Source: Caprimulgus europaeus
Lineage: Eukaryota; Chordata; Aves; Caprimulgiformes; Caprimulgidae
DNA length: 64,000 bases
Direction of reading: 5' to 3'
NCBI GenBank assembly: GCA_907165065.1
Contig: OU015543.1
Location: 12,258,096-12,322,095 of the forward strand
Under the pieces are notes generated by a model, which was given only the letters and a program-made list of their open reading frames with translations, did no database searches and had not been told where the DNA came from. Position numbers and translations under genes: made by a program. Positions 32,058 through 41,761 of this stretch are shown in pieces; position 1 is the first letter of the stretch; every line of letters begins with the position of its first letter.

Positions 32058-33907
32058 GGGAGCTGGAGCAGGCGTGAACGTTGGAGTGGGAGTCAGCAGG
32101 AGTGCTCAGAACCAGCGTCCCAGCAGGAACTCAAACCAGCAGAGGCCTGTTTCCAATCAGAGACAGGTTCTTACATTGTTGAGGGTGCTGCTTTTTGGTT
32201 AAGAAGAGCCCCCCCAGCCCCTGCTTTGCTGTCAGCACAGCACTGGTGAGGGAAGGGCCTTGTGAAGGCGTTGGAGCAGCAGCACTCAGACCACAGCGCC
32301 CTATTGCTGGAGGAAGAACATCCATTGGGGGAGCTGTTGTGCCCAAAGGGCAAACCCATGTCTGCATCAGAGCACAGTTAGGAGAGTGCTAGTTGTAGCC
32401 TGTCATCACCAAACATGTCTGGAAAAGGGCTGATCATGTTACTGGCATAAGAGGGTTTTTAAAAACAAAAAAGCCAAAGGAAAAACAAATGTGAACTCTT
32501 TATTCCAAGAGCAGTGCAGTGATAGTGTGTCAGAGGTGTCTCAAAGTACTCCCTCTCACCAGCAATAAAAGCCTTTGTGAGTTTTCTTTTCCTGCTTGAT
32601 GCTGTGTGTTCTGAAACAAGGTGCTTCTTGTCCCCCCCAGGTCACAGGGGATCAGCACACCCACACCTGCCCAGTCACAAACTGGTCCCACACCCCTCAA
32701 ACCTGTGACTGCTGCCCCAGTCTGTACACAGCTGCACAGGAGGGCACAGGCAGCTGTGCAGAAGTTGCATGAAGCTGTGATTTCTCCTCTGCTGTGTGTG
32801 CAGAGAGCTGTGAGAGCTGGTGCTGAGCAGAACCAACTGGCTTTTCTAGTCCAACAACTGCCCCAGCAGCCGTCTTGCTGCCTCCATGGCGCTGCACATT
32901 CCTCCTCCCATCATCCGTGCAGGAGCACTCCAGTCACTCCCCCAGCAGAGTTCCCAGCTGAGTGTTCCCACATTTCCTGGTGTGGTGACCTTTGTGTCCC
33001 CACTGGGGGAACAGGGAGAGGCAGACATCAGGTTTGTGCTGGATCAGCCCAGTGCTGAATTAACCACGTGTTCATTCTCACATCATTTCCCAGTGACTGG
33101 GGTAATGGAGCTGGGACTGGTACCAGCACAACTCCCAGCTCCAACCAGCATCTTGAGACCTCCAACTGCACCAAACCTCCAACCCAGAGGGGTTGCTGCT
33201 CTCCAGGGCTATTCCACTGCCTGCCAGGTATTTATTACCACAGAAGTCCTTTCTCCCCTCTGTCACTTGCAGTCAGATTGTTTTGACCACAGTACAACCC
33301 CTTCCCACCACTTCACACCCCAGCTGCCTGGGGAAAAGGGGGCAAGAAACAGCCCAGGGAGCAGACAGACATCTCAAGCCAAGGAAACCATTGTGAGAGC
33401 ACTGTGGGGGTCCCCACACAACACCCAGCCCTTCACCATAGCGCTTTACCCTCCCTCCAAGGTGTGACCATTGCTCCCAGCCCCCAGAACACTCACCTGG
33501 AAGCAGGACCCTTGTCCAAGCAGGCTCTGCGGGCTTGGGGGGCAGCTACTGGTGTCCCAGAGTTGTGCTGCCAGGTGCTGGGTAACCCCAGTACCCACCA
33601 GCTCCTTGGCTTGGGATATGCCAGCAGGAGCTCTTTGGGATGTGGAGATGTGGCTGGTGACTGGTAGTGGGGACTCCATGGGTGGCACAGCCTTGCCTCC
33701 ACTCTCCTCACCAGCAGCCAGATCCAGATGTCCCAGCCCCTGAGGACAGCCAGCTTCCTGGGGGGAAATGAGGCAGGAGGGGCAGTTGTCAGCTGCTGTC
33801 CCACAAGCTCCCACATGATCTAGGGCAGGAGCAAGGGAAGCAGGAGCTGTGGGGCAAGGGCAGCTGGTGCATCACCCCGATGGGCTGAGGCACAGAGCAA
33901 AAGGGCT
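32058..33907. other. C17orf80 3' UTR, spacer and CPSF4L 3' UTR
   Basis: The C17orf80 3' UTR should occupy 32058 to about 32590. On the minus strand AATAAA occurs at 33231-33236, which would give CPSF4L a 3' UTR of about 670 nt. Between them an ATG-initiated 193-codon frame runs on the + strand from 32886 to 33467. It has no recognisable domain, and it would overlap the CPSF4L 3' UTR in antisense. Confidence 0.4.
32564..32569 (+). other. C17orf80: C17orf80 poly(A) signal
   Basis: AATAAA in AGCAATAAAAGCC lies about 500 nt after the C17orf80 stop and is followed by a GT-rich stretch (TTTGTGAGTTTTC), as expected for a cleavage region. Confidence 0.65.
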
Positions 33908-36198
33908 TCAGCTGAGGAGAATGGCACAGGACCTTCCCTGCATCACCTTGGATGGATCCATGCTGCTCCTCATCAGCCTGGCCTTGAGGCTGGAGAGGGA
34001 CACAGAGGACAGGCAGTTACTCCCTGCTGGGACATGGCAAAGTGGTACCCCCAGATCCATCCCTGTGGCTCCCACATTCTCCCAGGGCTGTCCCAGGTAC
34101 AGGCACCCCCATGGGGATGAGGGCTGTCCCCTGCCCACCTGCTGTAAACCCTGGGGTCACCAGCTCAGGTTGGATATGAGGAGAAACCAGAGAGGTTCAG
34201 ATAGTTCAGACAAGGACCTAAAGTGTCCTTGTCCTTGAGCCAGATGCTGCAAGAGCCACAGCCACCCCTGCAGCCCCAGGGAAGGGGCTGTCCCCCCACT
34301 GTGTGCCAAGCTCCCCCCAGCCTGCCCTGTACATACTGCATGAATTTGCACTTGGGTCCTTCTGGGCAGAAGCCAGCGAGGTAGTTGTCACACATCACCC
34401 TCCGTGTGTGCTGGTACTTGCACAGGGGACCTGCCAGGCAGAGGAGAGGTTCTCCTTCATGGGGACACAGCACCACACAGCCCTGCCCCATAGGGATTTG
34501 GGGAGCCCAGCTTTCCCCAGCAGCCCCATTCCTCTTCAGCTCCATGGGGGTCTTTGCTGCCTCAAGCTCAAATCCCCACTGGGCACCCAGTCCCACTCCC
34601 AGGCAGCCCCCAGACTGTGCTTCACCCCACGCTGGCTTGGTCACCTTAGAGGTGGAAGGAAGCTGAGCCAACAGCAGAGTCGAGGCCCCACATCACCAGT
34701 GGTTAGGGCATCACCTCTGCTCACCCCAGCACCCACCCCAGCAGCTCACCATGCCTGCAGAAGCCACGGTCATATGAGGGACAGCCCATGGTGCTGGCAT
34801 TGATGTGCAGGAGGGGACAGTCCTTGTTGCTGCACTCACCTGTAAGACCAAGAGGTGGGACAATGTTCACTCAAGCCAAACACAATAGAAATCACTCAAG
34901 AATGGGCTGGGTGGGAAGAACCGAGGTGCTCAGGAGCACCCAAGTTTGGCTTGGAGAACAGTGGCCCTGGGTGGCTGCCAGTGGTGTTTCTTCTCACAGA
35001 CAGGAGGTGGCATCAGGCACTTGCTCGAGGCCAGACCCAAGGGACGTGTGTGCTGGGGTGGGAGAGACTCACTGAGGTCCTCAGTCCCAAACCTACCCAA
35101 CTTGGAGTAGAAATAACCCTCGGGCACCTTGCTCATGTGGAACTCGTGCAGGAAGTCGCACCCATCGCCCTTCTTGCAGAGCCCACGCAGCCAGTGCTTG
35201 CACACCCCTGTCTTCTCCCCATCAACGTGCTGGAAGGGACACTGCCCACCTGGCCACGCCACACACCCACAGTCACAGCCTGTCCATGCCCCAAACCCCC
35301 CCCATCACAGCCCCCCACAGCCCGTCCAGTCCTACCTGCACCCAGGAACCCCCCCACCCCAGCACCCACCAGCTCCTTGGCTTGGGACATGCCAGCAGGA
35401 GGTTTTTGGGATGTGGAGGAGATTTGTAGCACCCACTGGGTGCACAGGGCTTGGTCCCCAAGGCACTGCCAAGGTCTGGTTGCCCTGGAGGTGTTTGGGC
35501 TCTCCCCAGAGCAGAAGGGAAGGGCAGGAGGACTCATCCAAAGGGCCAGGGGGAATGATGGGCTCTGAGCAGAGTTGGTGTTTTGGGCCAAAACCTGCCA
35601 ACCCACTGGTCACAGAGCAATCTGCCATGGAGGTGGGGTGGTCATGGGGTGGAGAGGAGCCACATCCAGCTCCCTGGTGTCCCCAGGATCGTGTAGGGTG
35701 GGGTTGGTCCCATCCCTTTGCCACACTCACCCTTGGTGCACAGCCCTCGGTGGAAGAACTCGCAGACGGCTGCTCCCAGCTCTGCAGGGAAAAGCAGGGC
35801 AGGGAGAACTTCACCCCCCAGCCCCAGGACCACCAGGCTATCAAGGGCAAGAACATCCCAGACCCCATCCACTGGCAGCCCCCCACAAAGCTGTGCCAGA
35901 TGCATCCCAGAGGGAGCAATGCCCAGAGCCAGCCTGGCCTCGAGCAGGAGCCCAGGGTGGAGGCAGGACAAGAAGCACCCAGGCATTGTGGTGGGTGCAG
36001 CAAGAGCCAGGAGCACCAGTAAGGAGAAGAACCCCAACACCTCCTACACCCCTGTCACCCTCCAAGGATGCCACAGGACCCTGTCCCCAACTTACTGTCC
36101 ATACCCAGGAAGGGCAGTGGCCGAGCTCCTTGCTGCTGCTCCACATCAACCTCCAAATCAAACCTGATCTTCTCCACACCAGCCACCAGCTCCTGCAT
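33908..36198 (-). CDS. CPSF4L: CPSF4-like CCCH zinc-finger protein, 6 exons
   Basis: CPSF4L is a paralogue of CPSF30/CPSF4, the CCCH-finger subunit that reads the AAUAAA signal; its own function is unproven. Exons in transcript order are 36198-36096, 35781-35731, 35249-35097, 34839-34750, 34430-34337 and 33989-33908, giving 190 residues (human is about 179). Fingers are at C41-H59, C68-H86, 96-114, C122-H140 and C146-H164. Finger 3 has Gly at 96 where the family has Cys (PEGYFYSKLGEC), so one zinc ligand is missing. The last exon was chosen because splicing at GTATGT (34336) rebuilds the finger 5 histidine (CKFMH) and the acceptor has a strong pyrimidine tract. The 26-residue tail after finger 5 is not conserved, and the C-terminal zinc knuckle of CPSF4 is absent, as in human CPSF4L. 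It converges on C17orf80. Confidence 0.88.
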
Positions 36199-36756
36199 CA
36201 CTCCTGCTCCAGAAGGAGACACCTCCAGCCCAGCACAGGCAGGGAGCACAGCTAAAAATGGGGCTGCCAGTGGGGTTGCCCAAGGAAAGCGCAGATCTCC
36301 CAAAGGAACACCACACTCTGCAGGTCACTGCAGCCAACCCAGGTCCCCACAGCACTCAGAAACCTTCTTTTCTTCTCCTTTGTTCCTTATTTTCTTCTTC
36401 TCCCTCTTCTCCTTCTCCACCACCTCCTCCTCCTCTCTGAGGCAGAGCAGAACCAGCCCAGGCAGCAGCCCCCAGTGCTCCATTTAGAGAGGGGAGCTGC
36501 CCACATCTGATCTCAATTTGCAGCCGTGATTGCCTGGTGCCCCAGCCCAGCTGCAGGGAGCTCAGCCCTGGCCCCCCCATCGCATCCCCCCCTCATTGCC
36601 TCTCTGCACCGACATCTGCTTCTCCTCCAGCCCAGCTCTGGGGCAGAGCAGCTGGTCCATATCTCCCCAGGAGCTGTGGGCTCTGCTGGGGCTGCCTGGG
36701 AGCTGGGTTAACCCCCTCACACCGGGGCTGCTGCTCAGCACTAAACACAACCTCAG

Positions 36757-37126
36757 AATCCCAGCATGGCCTGGATGGGAAAAGCCCTTTAAGCTCATGG
36801 AGTCCAACCATGAACCCAACACTGACCAGTCCCCACTAACCCATGTCCCTCAGCACTGTGTCTACACGACTCTTCAATCCCTCCAGGGATGGGGACTCCA
36901 CCACTGCCCTGGGCAACCCCTTCCAATGCCTCAGAACCCTTTCAGCAAAGAAATTCTTCCTCACATCCCATCTCAACTGCCCTGGCCACAACTGGAGCCC
37001 ATTTCCTCTTGTCCTGTCCCTTGGTCCTTGGTTGAACAGACCCACCCCCACCTCTCTGCACCCTCCTTTCAGGGACTTGGACAGAGCCAGAAGGTCTCCC
37101 CTCAGCCTCCTTTTCTCCAGGAAACA
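36757..37126 (-). mobile_element. CR1 copy, nearly identical to the one at 38.93 kb
   Basis: An inverted CR1 3' region of about 370 bp that includes ACACTGACCAGTCCCCACTA and TTCAGCAAAGAAATTCTTCC and ends TCCTTTTCTCCAGG. From about 36820 on, I count only a handful of differences from the second copy at 38930-39292. Confidence 0.92.
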
Positions 37127-37319
37127 GCCAGACGTGGCCTGTGGCCGTAACTAACGCCGGGAGAGCCAGGGATGGACCCTGCGTGGGGTTTTGTTGCACT
37201 CAGAGTGCTTTGAGCATCGCTGGGGGTTTGCAAACACGCCAGGCTGCAGTGGCACGTGCTGGGCACAACCATGGTACTGGTGGAGGTACCACCCAGAAGA
37301 GACCCCACAGCCTCTGGAT

Positions 37320-37570
37320 TTCACAGAATCCCAGAATGGTCAGGATTAGAAGGGAGCTCAGGAGATCAACCAGCCCAACCCCTCTGCCAGAGCAGGTTCC
37401 CTACACCAGGTCACACAGGAAAGTGTCCAGGTGGGTTTGAACATCTCCAGAGATGGAGACTCCACACCCTCTCTGGGCAGCCTGGCCCAGGGCTCTGGCA
37501 TCTTCACAGTAATTTTTTCCTCATGTTTAAGCAGAACCTCCTGTGCTCCAGCTTGTGCCCGTTTCACCCA
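37320..37570 (-). mobile_element. CR1 3' fragment
   Basis: It begins TTCACAGAATCCCAGAATGG, continues with the CTCAGGAGATCAACCAGCCC block and the TTTGAACATCTCCAGAGATG block, and fades out near 37570 at GCTCCAGCTTGTGCCCG. It is a different CR1 type from its neighbour at 36.76 kb. Confidence 0.85.
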
Positions 37571-37997
37571 GCGCTCGGTCCCTCCTCCATCACGCGGCTC
37601 CGCAGCCACGCGCGCCCCGACACGCGCCTGGAGTGACACGGCCTGACACCTCGGGGATGGAGACCTGCTCCCATTCTGTCACTAGCTATAAATGCACTGG
37701 ACCAGTGCTGTGTCCCTGCTGGAGCGCTGCCTGCGGGGGCTGCAGCCGCTGCCCTGCGCCGGGTGCTCGGCATCGACCCGGCACCGATCGGCCGCGCCGG
37801 CTGCGTCCCGCGCACGCGCCGGGTCCCACCCCGGGATGCTCATGTGCACATGGATGGCTTTGGGGGGAGATGGTGGGTGCAGCCTGGCCAACCTGCCCTC
37901 CCCACAGCAGGCACTGGTCAGACAGACCCCTAGCCCTCTGCTAGCCCAGGAGCCATTGCATTGTCCCCATCCCTGCTTGTGTGAGGTGTGCCAGGGC

Positions 37998-38370
37998 CAC
38001 CACCCTGTCCCATCGAGTGGGACCGTGTCCCACTCACCACCCTGTCCCATCGAGCGGGACCGTGTCCCACTCACCACCCTGTCCAATCAAGTGGGACCAT
38101 GTCCCCCTCACCACCCTGTCCCACCGAGTGGGACCGTGTCCCATTCACCACCCTGTCCCATCGAGTGTGACCGTGTCCCCCTCACCACCCTGTCCCATCG
38201 AGTGGGACTGTGTCCTGTTCACCACCCTGTCCCATCGAGTGGGACCATGTCCCACTCACCACCCTGTCCCATCGAGTGGGACTGTGTCCCATCCACCACC
38301 CTGTCCCACCGAGTGGGACCGTGTCCCCCTCACCACCCTGTCCCATCGAGTGGGACCATGTCCCGTGTCG
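37998..38370. repeat. 37-bp minisatellite, 10 copies without indels
   Basis: The core CACCCTGTCCCATCGAGTGG is found at 38001, 38038 and on to 38334 at an exact 37-bp spacing (ten copies), with only substitutions between units. Since 37 is not a multiple of three, a unit without stop codons keeps long frames open in more than one frame. That explains the two overlapping ORFs of about 186-228 codons on the + strand. Confidence 0.95.
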
Positions 38371-38929
38371 CTCAGTGACCTGGCGTGTGCTTTCTGCCCC
38401 GTCAGCTCGCGGCAGCGCGGTGCTGCCGAGCGGGAGGTTGGAGCCGACAGGCGTCACAACGATCGCCATCGCTGTGTGATGGTGGCAGGCGGCTGGTGCT
38501 CAGCTGCCCCAGGGCCTGTCCCCTCCCCATGGCACCAGTGAGGACCTTGGTCACCCTGTCCCACTGCTTTGCTTCAGTAAGGGACAAGAGGAGGCAGGTC
38601 CCCCAGCAGCCTGGTGACCCCCCAGGGGACAGAGACCAGGACCATCGACTCAGGGGAGGGGTGGTCAGAGCAGGGACAGTGGCCACGGGACGCTGGCACA
38701 GGCCATTGGGCTGTGCAGAGGGGACAGGGGCAGAGGGAGCCCGGTGAGCTCAGAGCCGCCAGCTGCAGCTGCTGTTGTTCTCCCTGCGTGTGACAATAGC
38801 CCAATGTCCCACGCCGCGGGGCGTTGTGTCGGCCCTGGCGCGCGCACAGGACCCCATTGTGTCCCCACTGCGGCACAGCGCTCGCCCGCTCCCACCAGCA
38901 TCACCAGTGGGTGAACAGGAGGCAGCTCA

Positions 38930-39292
38930 CAGAATGGCCTGGATTGGAAAAAAACCTTTGAGCTCATCAAGTCCCATCATGAACCCAACACTGACCAGTC
39001 CCCACTGACCCATGTCCCTCAGCACTGTGTCTACACGACTCTTCAATCCCTCCAGGGATGGGGACTCCACCACTGCCCTGGGCAACCCCTTCCAATGCCT
39101 CAGAACCCTTTCAGCAAAGAAATTCTTCCTCACATCCCATCTCAACTGCCCTGGTCACAACTGGAGCCCATTTCCTCTTGTCCTGTCCCTTGGTCCTTGG
39201 TTGAACAGACCCACCCCCACCTCTCTCCACCCTCCTTTCAGGGACTTGGACAGAGCCAGAAGGTCTCCCCTCAGCCTCCTTTTCTCCAGGAC
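38930..39292 (-). mobile_element. CR1 copy, twin of the one at 36.76 kb
   Basis: Inverted CR1 3' region starting CAGAATGGCCTGGATTGG and ending at the same CR1 position (TCCTTTTCTCCAGG) as the 36.76-kb copy. A different, oppositely oriented CR1 piece follows. Confidence 0.92.
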
Positions 39293-39321
39293 CAGGAGAT
39301 ACTGTAAGGGCCAGGAGATGC

Positions 39322-39450
39322 TCTAAGGCTGGAGCTCCTGGAGAGTGTCCAGAGGAGGGACACCAAACTGGGGAAGGGTTTAGAGGGGAAGGGTGTGAGG
39401 AGAGGCTGAAGTCACTTGGTTTGTTCAGCCTGGAGGAGAGGAGAGCGGCT
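39322..39450 (+). mobile_element. CR1 internal fragment, opposite orientation
   Basis: CR1 pol-proximal sequence in + orientation, with GGAGAGTGTCCAGAGGAGGG, AAACTGGGGAAGGGTTTAG and TGTTCAGCCTGGAGGAGAG. It lies about 30 bp from the inverted copy, forming a head-to-head arrangement. Confidence 0.8.
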
Positions 39451-39821
39451 GGCAGGGACAGGGCTGCAGGGAGCAGAGCGGCGTTTTGGCAGAGCTGTCC
39501 CTTGGCAGGAGCTGGCCTGGCCAGAGGGTCCCAACCCTGAGCCAGATCCGGCCAGCGGGATCTCAGCCGCTTCCTCCCGCCGCAGGCAGCCCCGAGCGAT
39601 GGGCAGATAAAGCACGGGCACTGCAGGTGCCCAAACGCCGGGCAGGGGACCAGCCACCGGGCAAGAGACCAGCCAGGGACAGGCACTGAAGGACAGGGGA
39701 CAGTGGGGACAGTGGCAGCACAGATTCCCAGTCCCCACCCGTGGGGCAGGGCACAAACACACGTGTCCCCACACACCTCGTTGCCCAGGAACTCAGGCCA
39801 CTGCTGTCACTACCGTTTCCT

Positions 39822-39827
39822 TTTATT
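39822..39827 (-). other. CDC42EP4: CDC42EP4 poly(A) signal
   Basis: TTTATT on the + strand gives AATAAA on the minus strand about 870 nt after the CDC42EP4 stop. The intervening 39828-40693 is the likely 3' UTR, with no other feature seen. Confidence 0.6.
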
Positions 39828-40693
39828 CTTTGCATTTGTACATACAAGGTATAAAAGCTCCTCCTGCACCCGCCTGCACCGGCTCAGCACCAGCACAGCC
39901 CCGTGGCAGCGGCCACCCAGCACGCGGGACATCCTGGCTCACGGCGCAGGGGTGACCCTGGTGCTGCTCCCACAGGGGACAAACCCACACTCCCATCAGC
40001 ATCCCCAGGAGCAGCCTGGCCAGGGACCATCCCCACGGCCCCTGGGCTGTTTGGAGGGTCAGGCAGCAGGGATGGATTCATCCATCCCAGGGATGGGGAG
40101 TGAGCTCCTGCCACAGCACCGGGCTGGAGGCTCTTGGACTGCAGAAGGTCCCCAAGAAAGGTGAGGAGCTGAAGACACCCATGGTCCCGGGAGGCCCCTC
40201 TGAGCTCTGGAGCCAAGTCTTTCCTCATGGAAAAAAATGTCCCCTCAGTTAAAACCAAAAGTGAGAGTAAAGAAAGTTAGGTACAAATCAGAGAGCAGTA
40301 AAAACCGTACGGTGGAAAAAAAATAGATATATTACTAAAGGGGCTAAAACTTGGAAGCCTCATTGTGTTGGATCCTATATTGCTTTACATGGGCGGGGTG
40401 GGGGGGAAAGAAAAGAGCTAATATCCAAAGTCCAACAGAAAGAACCAAAATCAAGTCTGCTCTTCCCTCCCAGGATGTGCTGGAGCTCTCTGGGAGCTGA
40501 GAGGCACCGAGGCTGTCCCCAGCCCCGGGAGCAGAGCACTGTCCTGCCACGGCACATCCGCTGCCGGACGGGGAGAGGGAACGAGCGAGGAGTTGAGTCT
40601 TCCCCGGTGCCACCCGTTGCAGCACCGGGGCATTCAGCCCCGTGTCCAAACAACCACGACTGAGAACCAGCCCCTTGGCTCGGCCGCCAGCCT

Positions 40694-41626
40694 TTATACT
40701 CTGATCTCATCGTCGTCTTCATCGGCGAACGAGAACTCCTTGTCGGGGCGTTTCGGGGGGACTCCTCGCTGGCTCGGTGGCCCGGGGACGGGGCTACGTT
40801 CCTCTGGCCCTGAGGTGCAGCTGGATGCTGAACTGCTGTCCCTGGGGCAGCAGCCGCCGGTGCCACGGGACGGGCTGTGGCTCGGCAGCGCTGCCGCAGC
40901 CACCGGGGAACCGGGCACGGTGACATCCGCCTCATCCTCGTGGCTCTCCTCTGCCTCAGGGTCTTCATCCTGCTCCCACTGCTCCTTATCCATGATGCTC
41001 AGGATGTCCCCGAGCATAGAGGGCCCCAGGTCAATGTGGAAGGACATGATGGACTCGGCGTGTTTCATACCCGCCCCGCTCTTGGCCACCACGACGGGCA
41101 GCTCCGTGATGTCCCCGAAGTCGCGCTCGTCCAAGCCGGGGCTCAGTGGCCCAGCGGCCGCCCCGTTCGGACGCTGCTGCTCTTCGGGGCTCACCTCCTC
41201 GGGCAGCTTCTTGACAGGGCTGGAGGAGAGGCTCTTGGGCAGCTGCCCCGCGCTCCTGTCCACCTCCTTCTCGTTGAGCTGGGGCAGGGAGACGGCGTTC
41301 TTCACGAAGAGAGCCGAGTCCCGCAACGAGCCCAGCATGTCCCGCCGGTCACCCCGCGTCACCGACTGCGAGCGCTTGCTGCTGCGGAAGCGGCGGGAGA
41401 GCAGGCTGGGTTTGGAGGCACCCGGCTCCTCTCCCACCTCCATCCCCGGCTCCCCAGCCTTGCTGGTGAGGAAGGAGGTGTCCCCAAAGGCGTCCCCTGC
41501 CCGCCCCACGTGCATGGTGTGGCGGAAGTCCCCCAAGGGCGCGCTGATCATCTCAGCCGTCAGGTCAGCCCGGGAGCGCCGCTTGGAGTGGGCAGAGTTG
41601 GAGACGAGTTGCTTGAGGATCGGCAT
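40694..41626 (-). CDS. CDC42EP4: Cdc42 effector protein 4 (BORG4)
   Basis: CDC42EP4 is a Borg-family effector that binds GTP-Cdc42 (and TC10) and organises septins and actin at the cell cortex. The complete coding region lies in one exon, 310 residues against about 356 in human. The CRIB motif ISAPLGDFRHTMHVG is at 27-41. The Borg homology regions are recognisable: RDMLGSLRDSALFVKNAVSL (CI), KSLSSSPVKK, the HAESIMSFHIDLGPSMLGD block (BD3-like) and the acidic end DKEFSFADEDDDEIRV. The ATG at 41626 starts MPILKQLVS, identical to orthologues. The open frame upstream to 41737 starts with a GTG, not an ATG. The length difference falls in the low-complexity acidic and Pro/Ser segments. A good acceptor for a 5' UTR exon ends at 41762, linking to a noncoding exon near 47.2 kb. 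Confidence 0.96.
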   Translation of the reverse strand: MPILKQLVSNSAHSKRRSRADLTAEMISAPLGDFRHTMHVGRAGDAFGDTSFLTSKAGEPGMEVGEEPGASKPSLLSRRFRSSKRSQSVTRGDRRDMLGSLRDSALFVKNAVSLPQLNEKEVDRSAGQLPKSLSSSPVKKLPEEVSPEEQQRPNGAAAGPLSPGLDERDFGDITELPVVVAKSGAGMKHAESIMSFHIDLGPSMLGDILSIMDKEQWEQDEDPEAEESHEDEADVTVPGSPVAAAALPSHSPSRGTGGCCPRDSSSASSCTSGPEERSPVPGPPSQRGVPPKRPDKEFSFADEDDDEIRV

Positions 41627-41761
41627 CGCCGCGGCGGGGGTGGGCTGTGCCGCGCTGCACCGGGGCGGCCCAGGCAGAACCACGTGTCCCACGGACCTAG
41701 ATGATGCTCCCACCTGGTGCTCTGCGGCTGGGCTCACGCTGGTGTCACAAACGGGTCACTC

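Larger units (their letters stand above)
36199..39821. other. CPSF4L-CDC42EP4 intergenic region, repeats only
   Basis: No gene is recognisable. The interval contains four CR1 fragments and a 10-copy 37-bp minisatellite. A TATA-like CTATAAAT stands at about 37687, just upstream of a GC-rich stretch with an ATG at 37692, but the frame from it runs straight into the minisatellite and has no domain. Confidence 0.6.

Noticed and set aside
32055..32250. Stop-codon readthrough extension of C17orf80
   Set aside because: The frame stays open for about 60 codons after the TGA, but the context is TGAGGG rather than TGACTA. The protein already ends with the conserved RWRKYH, so chance is the better explanation.
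41627..41737. N-terminal extension of CDC42EP4 in frame
   Set aside because: The apparent upstream start is GTG, not ATG, and orthologues begin at MPILKQLVS. This segment is taken as 5' UTR.
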